From Leptospirillum ferrooxidans C2-3 (GTDB lineage Bacteria; Nitrospirota; Leptospirillia; Leptospirillales; Leptospirillaceae), in NCBI RefSeq assembly GCF_000284315.1, contig NC_017094.1, positions 961,486-1,025,485 on the forward strand: a stretch of DNA of 64,000 nt, written 5' to 3'. A program made the translations under genes and the position numbers. Below, piece by piece: positions 26,209-34,167 of this stretch (position 1 is the first letter of the stretch; each line of letters starts with the position of its first letter). The notes under the pieces were generated by a model. It saw nothing but the letters and a program-made list of their open reading frames with translations. It ran no database searches and was not told where the DNA came from.

Positions 26209-26648
26209 GAACAGTCTTTCTGATTATATCCAAGGATTTTCTGCCGATGCAAGGGAAAATGGTTCTGATCCCGGGAAAGAGCCTGTTTTTCTGGAATTTC
26301 TCCTGGGAAAACCTCTTTGAAGAGGGGACTTGTGGGGGGATCGGTTCCCTTAAGGTGGAGACAAGAAGAGGGAAGCTGGCGGATACAGCTCCGGGACAAA
26401 AAATAGAGAGAAGCCGGTTGGTCGCGTCCATTCGGACAACCCGCTTCTTCCATCTGCCACCGGGTTGTTCATTCTTCCGGAAGATCCCGGACAGACCGAA
26501 AACGGCTCCTTCCCGAAAGGGGGGCTTTTCGGCAAGGTTTTCCAGCTTTTGTGATGGAGGATGTTTCTCCCGGACTTGCCAAGGAAGCTCAGGGTCTCCC
26601 AGAATCTGGAAAGGGCAGTCTGTCATTTTATAAAGAAAGGATGATTCT
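26209..26648. other. 440-base divergent gap between gltB and the YhaM-type gene
   Basis: No gene was recognised. The gap is at least 440 bases, and 560 if gltB starts at 26088. A plus-strand hairpin at 26496-26532 has an outer stem CCGAAAA/TTTTCGG and an inner CCC-GAAA-GGG capped by a GNRA-type loop. No clear sigma-70 or sigma-54 promoter was seen for gltB. Confidence 0.4.
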
Positions 26649-27671
26649 ATGGGAACCTCCAGTGGTGGAGCGTCTGTCGGAAAAAGTCAGACAAAAGAGG
26701 TTCGTGGTGTGGCTCTTGTCAAAAGTTGCCACGCAGGTTCGGGAGAAAAGGCTCCCGCCCTGATTCTGACCCTTGTTTTCAAGGGTGAAGGGGGAAAAGG
26801 GCTTCGAGAGTGGCCTGCAAGACTCTGGGAAGATCCCAGGGGAGTGGGTCCATCCCTTTCTGCTGGATCGCTTGTTCTGGCGGAGGGGACGGTTGTGCGT
26901 CATAACCAGGAGTCACAGCTCCGGCTGACAAGGATTACCCCACTCAAGGCTTCTCCAGAGGAAATCCAGGCCTATATCCCCCAAAGTCCTCTTTCTTCGG
27001 GGCTGGGGATGGCCCGGCTGGATGCTTTTATGGAATCCCTGTCAGAGCCCCATTTGAAGATGTTTGGCCTTGAACTCTTGGCTGACCCTGAAGTCAGGTC
27101 CCTTCTGGAAAAGGCTCCTGCCGCCAAAAGGAACCATCATGCTGTTGTCGGCGGACTTCTGGAGCATACCCTTGAAATTATGGAGATGGGGGACAGGATC
27201 GCACCGGTTCTTCATTTAAACCGCGATCTTCTTCTTTTGGGACTCCTTCTTCATGATTTGGGAAAATGCTGGGAGATCTCGGCCCAACCCGGATTTGCCT
27301 ATACGGATGATGGACGCCTTCTCGGACACATGTTCTTGGGGTGCGATGCTATCCGGAAAACAGCTTCCAGAGTTCCGAATTTTCCCGGGATCCTTTTAAA
27401 ACTGCTCCAGCATTTCATTCTCTCCCACCACGGGGAATTGGCCTATGGTTCCCCTGTTTTGCCGGCAACTCCCGAAGCGATGGCCGTACATATGCTGGAT
27501 AATCTTTCCGGACAGATCTATGCCATGAGGGCGGCAAAAGGGGGGGAGGGTGACGAGTGGGGCTATGAGAGAAACAGGGGTGCCCAGATCTGGCACAAGG
27601 GCTCGGATCCTGAAGCACTTGTGGCGCTTTGGAGGGATCGGGATGTTACAAACGGGCAAGGTGCCGGATGA
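26649..27671 (+). CDS. YhaM-type 3'-5' exoribonuclease (OB-fold plus HD domain)
   Basis: The product combines an N-terminal OB-like nucleic-acid-binding part (about residues 15-110) with a C-terminal HD phosphohydrolase domain. Visible metal ligands are in RNHHAVVGGLLEHT, LLLHDLGKCWEI and ILSHHGELAYGSP, in the order found in YhaM/CBF1-like nucleases. YhaM of Bacillus degrades RNA (and DNA) 3' to 5'. At 340 residues it is slightly longer than YhaM (about 314). AAGG lies upstream of the ATG. The stop overlaps the next gene by ATGA, although the functional link is not obvious. Confidence 0.85.
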   Translation: MGTSSGGASVGKSQTKEVRGVALVKSCHAGSGEKAPALILTLVFKGEGGKGLREWPARLWEDPRGVGPSLSAGSLVLAEGTVVRHNQESQLRLTRITPLKASPEEIQAYIPQSPLSSGLGMARLDAFMESLSEPHLKMFGLELLADPEVRSLLEKAPAAKRNHHAVVGGLLEHTLEIMEMGDRIAPVLHLNRDLLLLGLLLHDLGKCWEISAQPGFAYTDDGRLLGHMFLGCDAIRKTASRVPNFPGILLKLLQHFILSHHGELAYGSPVLPATPEAMAVHMLDNLSGQIYAMRAAKGGEGDEWGYERNRGAQIWHKGSDPEALVALWRDRDVTNGQGAG

Positions 27672-30475
27672 ATTCCTCTGAACGGGCTTCCATTGCCCGT
27701 GATCTTGAGGGGATTCTGGGTCCGGAAGGGGTTCTTTCGACCCCAACGGACAGGAAGGCCTACTCATATGATGCGGGTATTTACCGGGAAGATCCCATTC
27801 TGGCCGTTTTGCCCAAAAATGCGGAGGAAGTGGCCAGAGTGGTTCTCTGGGCGGGCTCCCGTGGAATTCCTATGACCCCTCGCTCCGGAGGTACCAATAT
27901 TACAGGAGCGGCAATCGGGGAAGGAATCATTCTCGGGCTCTCCCGATTGAACCGGTGGAATTTCCAAAATGCAGGGGATGGCTCCGTTTATGTGGAGCCT
28001 GGAATGATCCTGAAAGAACTCAATGACCGTCTTGCTCTTGTGGACCGTTTTTTTGCGCCGGATCCATCCTCCGGCCTGGCCTGCCAGATTGGAGGGATGA
28101 TCGGGACCAATGCCGCCGGTGCTCATGCCCTGAAATATGGCGCCATGAAGGAAAACATCCTTTCCCTTGAAATGATCGGATCGGACGGAAATCTCTACCG
28201 GCTCGCTCCACAACCCCTTTTGGCGAACGGGCACCCGGATCCCGCATCCCTTCCGCCGGGTTTTCAGGGTGTCTTGGATCATCTTGCGGAGTGGGCTCCC
28301 GTTCTTCGCGAAAAACGCCGGAATGTCTCAAAAAACTCCTCAGGATACAATCTGTTTGATTTGGCCCAGAAGCTATATTTTGATCCGGAAAGGGTTTTCG
28401 ATCCGGCTCGTCTGATTGTTGGGGCTGAGGGAACCCTTGGTGTCGTGACGCGTGCCGAGCTTCTGGTTCGTCCTCTTCCGAGCCGTCGCGTCACGGTTCT
28501 GGCCTATTTTCTGGATCTCGATGACCTTGGCTCGGCCGTTGCCAGAATCAATGAGCTTGGCCCTTCGGCCCTTGAAATGATGGATCGGAGAACCCTTGAC
28601 CTTGTCGGTCGGGAGCGCTTTGGCATTCCCCCATCGGCCGACTCGATGCTTCTGATCGAATTCGACAGCGAGCCCATGGAAGATCTTGTCGAGGGAACCA
28701 AAAAGATTCTGGGAAAGATCCGTCTGGCCGACTCTCCCGGAATCTCCTTCGATCCAGGGGAACAGCTCAGAATGTGGCAGGCCCGTCATGCGCTTTTCCC
28801 GACATTGTACCGGTATGATGGTATTCGCCGCCCACTGAATTTTGCCGACGATGTCGCGGTCCCTGTCCATCGTCTTGTGGAGCTTCTGAGGTTTTTGAGG
28901 GAGTTCTTTTCCGGAATGGATGTTCCTGTCGCGGTCTATGGACACATAGGGAATGGAAATGCCCATATCAACCCCCTCATGAATCTTGCGGAGCCTGGTT
29001 CAATGGAACGGCTTCTTCACATCAGCCAGGAAATTCACCGGACCGTGATCGATCGATTTGAAGGGGTTCCCTGCGGAGAACATGGGGAGGGCCGTGTCCG
29101 GGCGGAATTTCTTCCATCGGTTTACGGACCTGAGGTTTACCAGATGTTTTGCGACACAAAGCGGTCTTTCGATCCCCAGGGGATCTTCAATCCCGGAGTG
29201 AAAATCTCCCGAAAGTCCTTTCTGGAGGGGATCGATATCGAGCGGGTGGTGAAGTCCTGCGCAACCTGCGGGAAATGCAACACCGTCTGTCCCAGCTTCG
29301 ATGTCACGAGAAATGAAGCGATGGGACCCAGGGGCTGGTTTCAGATGCTCACCGATCCCTCCGTCTCTCCGGAGGTTCCTGAGTCGGTTCTGGGTGGTTG
29401 CCTGAACTGCAAGTCCTGTCGGACGATCTGTCCTGCAGGGGTGGATGTTTCCGCAGTTGTCCTCTCTGCCCGGGCTGAACGGGGTGGGGATCCTGTTTCC
29501 CGATTTTTTTCCGAACAACTTTTAAAGACAAGGAGGACCAGCCGCATCGTTGAATTTTTGGGGATGACGCAGAATTTCTGGGACCGGCCGGCTTTGCGTC
29601 GCCCAATTGAGGCCATCACCAGAAAACTGTTCAGGGTCGTTTCCGAAAATGCGCGGATACCTGCGGGTCTGAAGCTTCCGAGGCTCAGGAGCAAGACATT
29701 GAGATCCTCCTTTCATGATTGGACGGAAGAGGGGGGGCGCAAGGGGGATGTCGCCTATTTTCATGGCTGTGCGGCAAACTACCTTGATGATGGTGTCGGG
29801 GAGGCCATGATCCGGATTTTGTCACGGGGAAAGGGACAGGTTGTCCTTCCCCGTCAAACCTGTTCCGGTACCCCGATTGAAACCTATGGCCACCGGGATC
29901 TGACACGATCCTGCGCCCGGGAAAATCTCGAAAGTCTTTCTCGTTATGAAAAGATTGTCACAGGGTGTGCGTCCTGTACGCTTGCTCTCAAGGATTTGCC
30001 CCATCAGTTTCCGGACGGTTCGACAGAACATAAAAAAGCACTGGATCTTTCCAAAAGGGTGGTTCATATTGCAAAGTGGATGATGGCGGATGATGCGAGT
30101 GACCTCAGGGGGGAAATGGCTCAGAACCTGAACAGGAAGGGGGGTATCCTTCCTGTTTCCTATCACTCTTCCTGCCATCTGCGAGCGGCTGGGGTTGTCT
30201 CCGAACCAGTCGAACTTTTGAAGGAGATTTTTGGAGAGGCTTTTCGTCCCATGATGGATTCGGACCGGTGTGCCGGTGGTTCCGGTACCTATCTTCTGAA
30301 GAATCCGGAAATCTCGGAAGCTGTGTTTCAAAGAAAAAGGGAGGCCGTGGCCCAGTCCGGAGCAAAAACGGTGACGACAGGCTGTCCGGCTTGCCAGATC
30401 AAGCTCTCGGACGGGCTTCCCGGAGATGTTTCTTCCCGTCATATGGCGGTTCTTCTGGCAGATCTCCTGTCCTGA
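27668..30475 (+). CDS. FAD-linked oxidase fused to Fe-S/CCG domains (GlcD-GlcF-like 2-hydroxyacid dehydrogenase)
   Basis: The 935-residue protein oxidises a 2-hydroxy acid (D-lactate, glycolate or D-2-hydroxyglutarate are candidates) and probably passes electrons to quinone. The N-terminal FAD-binding PCMH domain shows PRSGGTNITGAAIG and GGMIGTNAAGAHALKYG. The FAD-linked oxidase C-terminal domain follows, with GHIGNGNAHIN. Next come two 4Fe-4S motifs, CATCGKCNTVCP and CLNCKSCRTICP. Two CCG-type blocks end the protein (HGCAANYLDDG with TGCASC, and SSCHLR with TGCPACQIKL). The start at 27668 overlaps the YhaM-type stop, with AAGG six bases upstream. The domain order resembles E. coli YdiJ. The substrate is not determined. 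Confidence 0.88.
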   Translation: MNSSERASIARDLEGILGPEGVLSTPTDRKAYSYDAGIYREDPILAVLPKNAEEVARVVLWAGSRGIPMTPRSGGTNITGAAIGEGIILGLSRLNRWNFQNAGDGSVYVEPGMILKELNDRLALVDRFFAPDPSSGLACQIGGMIGTNAAGAHALKYGAMKENILSLEMIGSDGNLYRLAPQPLLANGHPDPASLPPGFQGVLDHLAEWAPVLREKRRNVSKNSSGYNLFDLAQKLYFDPERVFDPARLIVGAEGTLGVVTRAELLVRPLPSRRVTVLAYFLDLDDLGSAVARINELGPSALEMMDRRTLDLVGRERFGIPPSADSMLLIEFDSEPMEDLVEGTKKILGKIRLADSPGISFDPGEQLRMWQARHALFPTLYRYDGIRRPLNFADDVAVPVHRLVELLRFLREFFSGMDVPVAVYGHIGNGNAHINPLMNLAEPGSMERLLHISQEIHRTVIDRFEGVPCGEHGEGRVRAEFLPSVYGPEVYQMFCDTKRSFDPQGIFNPGVKISRKSFLEGIDIERVVKSCATCGKCNTVCPSFDVTRNEAMGPRGWFQMLTDPSVSPEVPESVLGGCLNCKSCRTICPAGVDVSAVVLSARAERGGDPVSRFFSEQLLKTRRTSRIVEFLGMTQNFWDRPALRRPIEAITRKLFRVVSENARIPAGLKLPRLRSKTLRSSFHDWTEEGGRKGDVAYFHGCAANYLDDGVGEAMIRILSRGKGQVVLPRQTCSGTPIETYGHRDLTRSCARENLESLSRYEKIVTGCASCTLALKDLPHQFPDGSTEHKKALDLSKRVVHIAKWMMADDASDLRGEMAQNLNRKGGILPVSYHSSCHLRAAGVVSEPVELLKEIFGEAFRPMMDSDRCAGGSGTYLLKNPEISEAVFQRKREAVAQSGAKTVTTGCPACQIKLSDGLPGDVSSRHMAVLLADLLS

Positions 30476-30543
30476 AAGAGTGTTGGATCAAGGACGAATA
30501 CAATGAATCGTATGGTTTTCATCGTGATGAAGGAGAAACGATC

Positions 30544-31188
30544 GTGATCGAAAAAAGAAAACTGGGAACATCTGGAATCGTGTCCGGCGGCTCTTTGAAA
30601 AAATCTGGGCTGTTGGTTTGTGGGGTTTTGTTGGCTCTTCTGGGGGGAGTTATTCACCCATCCGATAGTCAGGCTTCCTCAAGGATGGTTCTTTTAAGCA
30701 ACGATTTCAAGAATCATGGAACGATTCATAATGAACAGGTTTTTTCAGGATTCGGCTGCTCAGGCAAGAATATCTCTCCGGAGCTTCACTGGAAGGGGAT
30801 TCCCAAGGGGACGAGAAGCCTGGCCCTCACGGCTTATGATCCCAACGCTCCGACAGGTTCGGGTTGGTGGCACTGGGTCCTGATCGATCTTCCTGCCACA
30901 ACGACGCATCTTGCCAAAAATGCCGGAACCTCCGATGGGGCTTCTCTTCCAAAGGGATCCTTTCAGGCGGTGACGGATTTTGGTAAAAAGGGCTACGGAG
31001 GTCCTTGTCCGCCTGTTGGAGATCGTCCGCATCACTACATTTTTACCCTCTATGCCCTGAAGGCACCGAAGCTTGATGTTCCGGAGAACGCATCTCCAGC
31101 GCTGATCGGGTACTTCATTCATCAGACGATGATCAAAAAGGCAACACTTGTGGGAATGTATGGAAGGGCCAAACACAAGAAACACTGA
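30544..31188 (+). CDS. Secreted PEBP (YbhB/YbcL) family protein
   Basis: This is a phosphatidylethanolamine-binding-protein-like product with an N-terminal export signal: a basic start (MIEKRKLG), a hydrophobic core (SGLLVCGVLLALLGGV), and a probable cleavage after SDSQA. The mature part shows FSGFGCSGKNISPELHWKG, the family DP motif in LTAYDPNAPTGSGWWHWVL, and GPCPPVGDRPHHYIFTLYAL. The GTG at 30544 has AAGGAG eight bases upstream. Bacterial members have no settled function; kinase or protease inhibition has been suggested for some. It follows the dehydrogenase by 68 bases and ends at a strong terminator. Confidence 0.85.
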   Translation: MIEKRKLGTSGIVSGGSLKKSGLLVCGVLLALLGGVIHPSDSQASSRMVLLSNDFKNHGTIHNEQVFSGFGCSGKNISPELHWKGIPKGTRSLALTAYDPNAPTGSGWWHWVLIDLPATTTHLAKNAGTSDGASLPKGSFQAVTDFGKKGYGGPCPPVGDRPHHYIFTLYALKAPKLDVPENASPALIGYFIHQTMIKKATLVGMYGRAKHKKH

Positions 31189-31201
31189 GTGTGTCAAAAT
31201 A

Positions 31202-31243
31202 CCCCTCTGGAAAGCTTGATTCCTTCCAGGGGGGGCTCTTTTT
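31202..31243 (+). terminator. Rho-independent terminator after the PEBP gene
   Basis: CCCCTCTGGAA pairs with TTCCAGGGGGG across a loop of about 11 bases, followed by GCTCTTTTT. It ends the 26649-31188 transcript. Confidence 0.75.
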
Positions 31244-31304
31244 CGACATTTTGAGATTTGATCCTTCCGATTTTCCCGAATGACCGGATAAAAAGAACTC
31301 CCTT

Positions 31305-31580
31305 TCAAGCTTTCCAGTGGTCGTTTGGATTCAGGAGGTTGTATAGTTGTCGCCGGGCAACCTGTAGTCGATCTGGTCTCCCGTAAACTGCAAGCGTTCG
31401 GGAAAGCTTCTGCCGGTTTCTTTGAGGGTTGACCTCTCTTGAAAATTTCATCTCTTCTGTAATCTCATGCTGGAGTCCTTTTGTATGCTGATAGGACGAC
31501 TGGCAATCCATCAGCGATTCGAATCCTTTTTCCAGTGAGTCCACAATCCTGCTTCTCATTTCCTTTTCCGGGGTGGCCAT
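31305..31580 (-). CDS. Hypothetical protein, 91 aa
   Basis: No family was recognised. The product is short, highly charged (MATPEKEMRSRIVDSLEKG at the start, then a basic middle) and probably alpha-helical. There is no signal peptide or membrane segment. GGAA lies six bases before the ATG. It is divergent from the interrupted DinB-family gene across about 150 bases, which suggests a shared control region. Coding status rests on amino-acid composition and the ribosome-binding site only. Confidence 0.45.
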   Translation of the reverse strand: MATPEKEMRSRIVDSLEKGFESLMDCQSSYQHTKGLQHEITEEMKFSREVNPQRNRQKLSRTLAVYGRPDRLQVARRQLYNLLNPNDHWKA

Positions 31581-31727
31581 TTATCATTCCGGGTTTCCCC
31601 GGAGACTGGAGGGTTGGGAGTGGCGGAAGGGTAGCCAGATCAGCAAGAGGGTGGTAGAGCATGTTACGATTTAACGTGGTTTCATTTTTTTCCTGGCTGT
31701 TGTTTTCATCAGAAAAGGAGGTTCCAA

Positions 31728-31742
31728 ATGCAGGAGATTGAA
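31728..31742 (+). pseudogene. First five codons of the IS-interrupted DinB-family gene
   Basis: An ATG behind a near-perfect AAAGGAGG encodes MQEIE and then runs into the insertion element, reaching a stop 8 codons later. If the element is removed, the frame continues directly at 33706 into HDLSMAQWT of the DinB-family protein. The ribosome-binding site, promoter region and start codon of that gene are therefore stranded here, nearly 2 kb from the rest. Confidence 0.7.
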
Positions 31743-31788
31743 CATTTGCCCGCGCATTCCCCTTCTTAGGCCATGGGTCAAGAGTGGG

Positions 31789-32235
31789 TCAAGCGGGCGG
31801 TTTTGTTTTTCTTCTTCTCGCTTTTTCAGTTGTTCCTTGGCTTTCGACATAGCGACGGACCGTTTCCAGTGTCGCTGCGCCTACACTCCCCACATAGTAG
31901 GCCCGATGCCAGAAATACGGCTTCCAGTAAAATGGCTTCAGATGGTCCGAAAAACGATTGCGAACCCGTCTGGCCGAGGCCGTTTTCAGATTGTTGATCA
32001 GTGTGGAGATGTTGAGGGCTGGGTGGATCTCCGCCAGAAGATGCACATGATCCGCTTCCCCTCCGAATTCCAGCAAGGTGCATCGCCAGTCCGACAGGAT
32101 CTCGCCGAAGGCGCTCTGTAAATATTCCAGAAGATCCGGAGAGAGCACCTTGCGCCGATACTTTGTCACAAAGACAATGTGTAGCTTAAGAGAATAAACG
32201 GCATGAGAGCTTGATCTGTTCAGTTGAATATTCAT
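31789..32235 (-). CDS. tnpA: IS200-like Y1 transposase TnpA
   Basis: TnpA is the HUH-type tyrosine transposase that moves the element as single-stranded DNA. The 148-residue product shows YSLKLHIVFVTKYRRKVL, the HUH metal motif in ADHVHLLAEI, WKPYFWHRAYYVGSVG, and the catalytic tyrosine helix ETVRRYVESQ. Length is normal and no lesion is seen. The gene is divergent from tnpB, so one short intergenic region must drive both. Its stop lies within the left end of the element. Confidence 0.95.
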   Translation of the reverse strand: MNIQLNRSSSHAVYSLKLHIVFVTKYRRKVLSPDLLEYLQSAFGEILSDWRCTLLEFGGEADHVHLLAEIHPALNISTLINNLKTASARRVRNRFSDHLKPFYWKPYFWHRAYYVGSVGAATLETVRRYVESQGTTEKARRRKTKPPA

Positions 32236-32258
32236 GTTGCCAAGAGTAACATGCTCTC

Positions 32259-33692
32259 ATGCAGACCGGCAAGCGCTTCCGTGCGTATCCCACTCCCGCC
32301 CAAGAAAAGATCTTGCTTCAATGGATCGGACACCAGCGGTTCATTTACAACGCCAAGGTGTCCGAAGACCGGTATTACCGGGCCTTCGCCAAAAAAGCGG
32401 TCTCTCTTTCGGGAACGCCCGTTCCCGTCGACCAGGAGTACGCCCGGTTCATCGGACCGGAGACCTCCTGGCTCCGGGAGGTTCCCTCCCCGATCCTCCG
32501 CAACGGGGCAGTCCGGTGGAAACAAGCCTACGCCCGCTTCTTTTCCGGCCTGGCCCGGCGGCCCACGTTCAAGGGGAAGGACGGACGGCAGTCGGTCTGG
32601 ATCACCTCCGAACTGTTCTCCTTCCGGACCAACGATGAAACGCAATGCGGAGAACTGATTCTGGGAACAAAGAAATTCCCGCTCGGGGTTCTGTCCTTCA
32701 AGGCCCAGACCCCGTATTCCCGTCCCGCCTCGCTTCACGTCTCGGTCGAGGCGGGGAAGTGGTTCATCTCCTTCTCCTCGGAGGATGGACTCCCGGAACC
32801 GAAGGAGGAGGACACGGTCTCCTGGCTCCGGATGTTTTCGGAAGAAGAGCTTGAGGGCAAAACCCTGGGCTTCGACCGGGGCGTGACGATTCCGGTGATG
32901 GCCAGCTCCGGCCGGAGAATCGACTTTTCCGACATCCAGAAGGCCCGGATGGAGAAAAAGGAACGGACACGGAAACGCTGGCAACGAAAACTCGCCCGGC
33001 AACAAAAAGGGTCGCAGAACCGGAAGAGGACGAAACGACGCTTGGCCCGGTCCTTCGAGTATGCCAAGAACGTCCGCAAGGACGTGATCCACAAGGCCAC
33101 CCGCGACCTTGTGTCCGATCCCGACCGGACCCTTTTCGTTGTTGAGGATCTCAAGGTCAAAAACATGACGAGGAGCCCTGAGCCGAAAAAGGACGAATCC
33201 GGACGGAATGTCCGGAACGGAGCCCGCGCCAAGGCCGGACTCAACTGGGCGATCCTGTCGTCCTGCTGGGGTCTGTTCGTGGTGCTCCTGTCCTACAAAG
33301 CCCGGAGATCCGGAAAGCTCGTCATCAAGGTCTCTCCTCAATTCAGTTCGCAGGAATGCGCCCGGTGCGGGCACATTCATCCGGACAACCGGCCTTCCCA
33401 GGCCGGGTTCGTCTGCCAGCGCTGTGGACTCGCGGACAACGCCGATCTCAACGCCAGCCGTGTCATCGCCAAGAGGGGCATTCGTCTTCTTCTGGAAGGG
33501 AAAGTCCCGCAGAAGACGATTCGGCGGTGCGGGATCGGAAAACTCAAAACACTAGGGCCGGAACGGTCCGAAGTCAAAGCCTCCGGAGAGGACGATAAGA
33601 CGCGAAGGACCAAACGCCTTCGCGCATCCTCGGCGAAAGAGGAACTTCCGCTCGCGAGATCGGAAACCCCTCCTACAGCGCAAAGCGCTTAG
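32259..33692 (+). CDS. tnpB: TnpB, RNA-guided nuclease of the IS605 type
   Basis: TnpB is the ancestor-type relative of Cas12 and uses an RNA from the element's right end to cut DNA. The 477-residue protein keeps all three RuvC acidic residues: D in LGFDRGVTIP, E in LFVVEDLKVKNM and D in DNADLNASRVIAKRG. It also keeps the zinc ribbon CARCGH/CQRCG. The N-terminus has the helix-turn-helix start FRAYPTPAQEKILLQWIG. The stop codon lies inside the right-end hairpin, as expected where the guide RNA overlaps the 3' end of the gene. Base composition is GC-richer than the neighbours, consistent with transfer. Confidence 0.93.
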   Translation: MQTGKRFRAYPTPAQEKILLQWIGHQRFIYNAKVSEDRYYRAFAKKAVSLSGTPVPVDQEYARFIGPETSWLREVPSPILRNGAVRWKQAYARFFSGLARRPTFKGKDGRQSVWITSELFSFRTNDETQCGELILGTKKFPLGVLSFKAQTPYSRPASLHVSVEAGKWFISFSSEDGLPEPKEEDTVSWLRMFSEEELEGKTLGFDRGVTIPVMASSGRRIDFSDIQKARMEKKERTRKRWQRKLARQQKGSQNRKRTKRRLARSFEYAKNVRKDVIHKATRDLVSDPDRTLFVVEDLKVKNMTRSPEPKKDESGRNVRNGARAKAGLNWAILSSCWGLFVVLLSYKARRSGKLVIKVSPQFSSQECARCGHIHPDNRPSQAGFVCQRCGLADNADLNASRVIAKRGIRLLLEGKVPQKTIRRCGIGKLKTLGPERSEVKASGEDDKTRRTKRLRASSAKEELPLARSETPPTAQSA

Positions 33693-33695
33693 GAG
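33670..33695 (+). ncRNA. Right-end hairpin, probable 3' part of the TnpB guide (omega) RNA
   Basis: CTCCTA and TAGGAG enclose AGCGC-AAA-GCGCT, giving an almost unbroken 11-bp stem that contains the tnpB stop codon. In this family the guide RNA covers the 3' end of tnpB and the right end, and the host sequence just beyond it acts as the guide. Here that flank is the start of the DinB-family gene. The 5' end of the RNA cannot be placed. Confidence 0.45.
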
Positions 33696-33705
33696 CGGGA
33701 GAGTT

Positions 33706-34167
33706 CATGATCTGTCAATGGCCCAATGGACCGCCATTCCTGTTGACTCTGATGCCCTTTACCTCGGAACCAGGATACAGAAAATCACGATTTCCGCTCT
33801 GGTGAGACATATGCTGCACACCGAACGTTTCTGGATCGGTGCGATTGATGCCTTGCCTCCGGGTGCAACACTTCCCCTGCCGGGAAGGGCCTCCGACCTG
33901 GAGAACGTCTCCGACGGGAAAACTCTGGTTTTGAGCTACAGAAAAAGTTTTTCGGAAAATCTGCAGCGCCTTCAGAATCTGTCATCGGAAACTCTCGGCA
34001 AAGAGATTGTTTTTGTGGACCGGAAATATACGGTTATGGGATTTCTCTGGTCTATTCTTGGACATCATGCCTATCATCTGGGTCAGATCGATTTGGTAAT
34101 GCGCCAGCAAGGGATGCAAGCCCCGGAGTATATGGAATGGCCTGAAAAAGGAAAGGTGCTGGGATGA
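33706..34167 (+). pseudogene. DinB-family protein, 5' end removed by the IS element
   Basis: The remaining 153 codons encode a DinB/YfiT-like four-helix metalloprotein. The metal-binding histidines are in ALVRHMLHTERFW and LGHHAYHLGQIDLVMRQQG. Proteins of this fold bind a divalent metal, and some are thiol-dependent transferases. Only the first five residues are cut away, and an internal ATG at 33718 could still start a nearly full protein. But the AAAGGAGG site and promoter are now on the other side of the insertion, and the nearest GGGAGAG is about 15 bases from that ATG. Expression now probably depends on read-through from tnpB. The stop overlaps the next gene by ATGA. Confidence 0.75.

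Larger units (their letters stand above)
31743..33705. mobile_element. IS200/IS605-family element with divergent tnpA and tnpB
   Basis: The element carries a Y1 transposase (tnpA, minus strand) and a TnpB nuclease (plus strand), back to back with 23 bases between their starts. Ends are estimated from the broken host gene: its reading frame leaves at 31742 and resumes at 33706. Because CAT is present at both junctions, the ends may shift by up to three bases. There is no target duplication, as expected for this family. The right end holds a perfect hairpin (33670-33695). The left end has GCCCGC/GCGGGC arms and a repeated TGGGTCAAG. Left flank TGAAC and right end GTTCA are complementary. Both genes look intact, so the insertion may be recent. 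Confidence 0.85.

Noticed and set aside
32232-33380. Long minus-strand frame of 382 codons opposite tnpB
   Set aside because: It is the antisense shadow of GC-rich tnpB, whose motifs are unambiguous.
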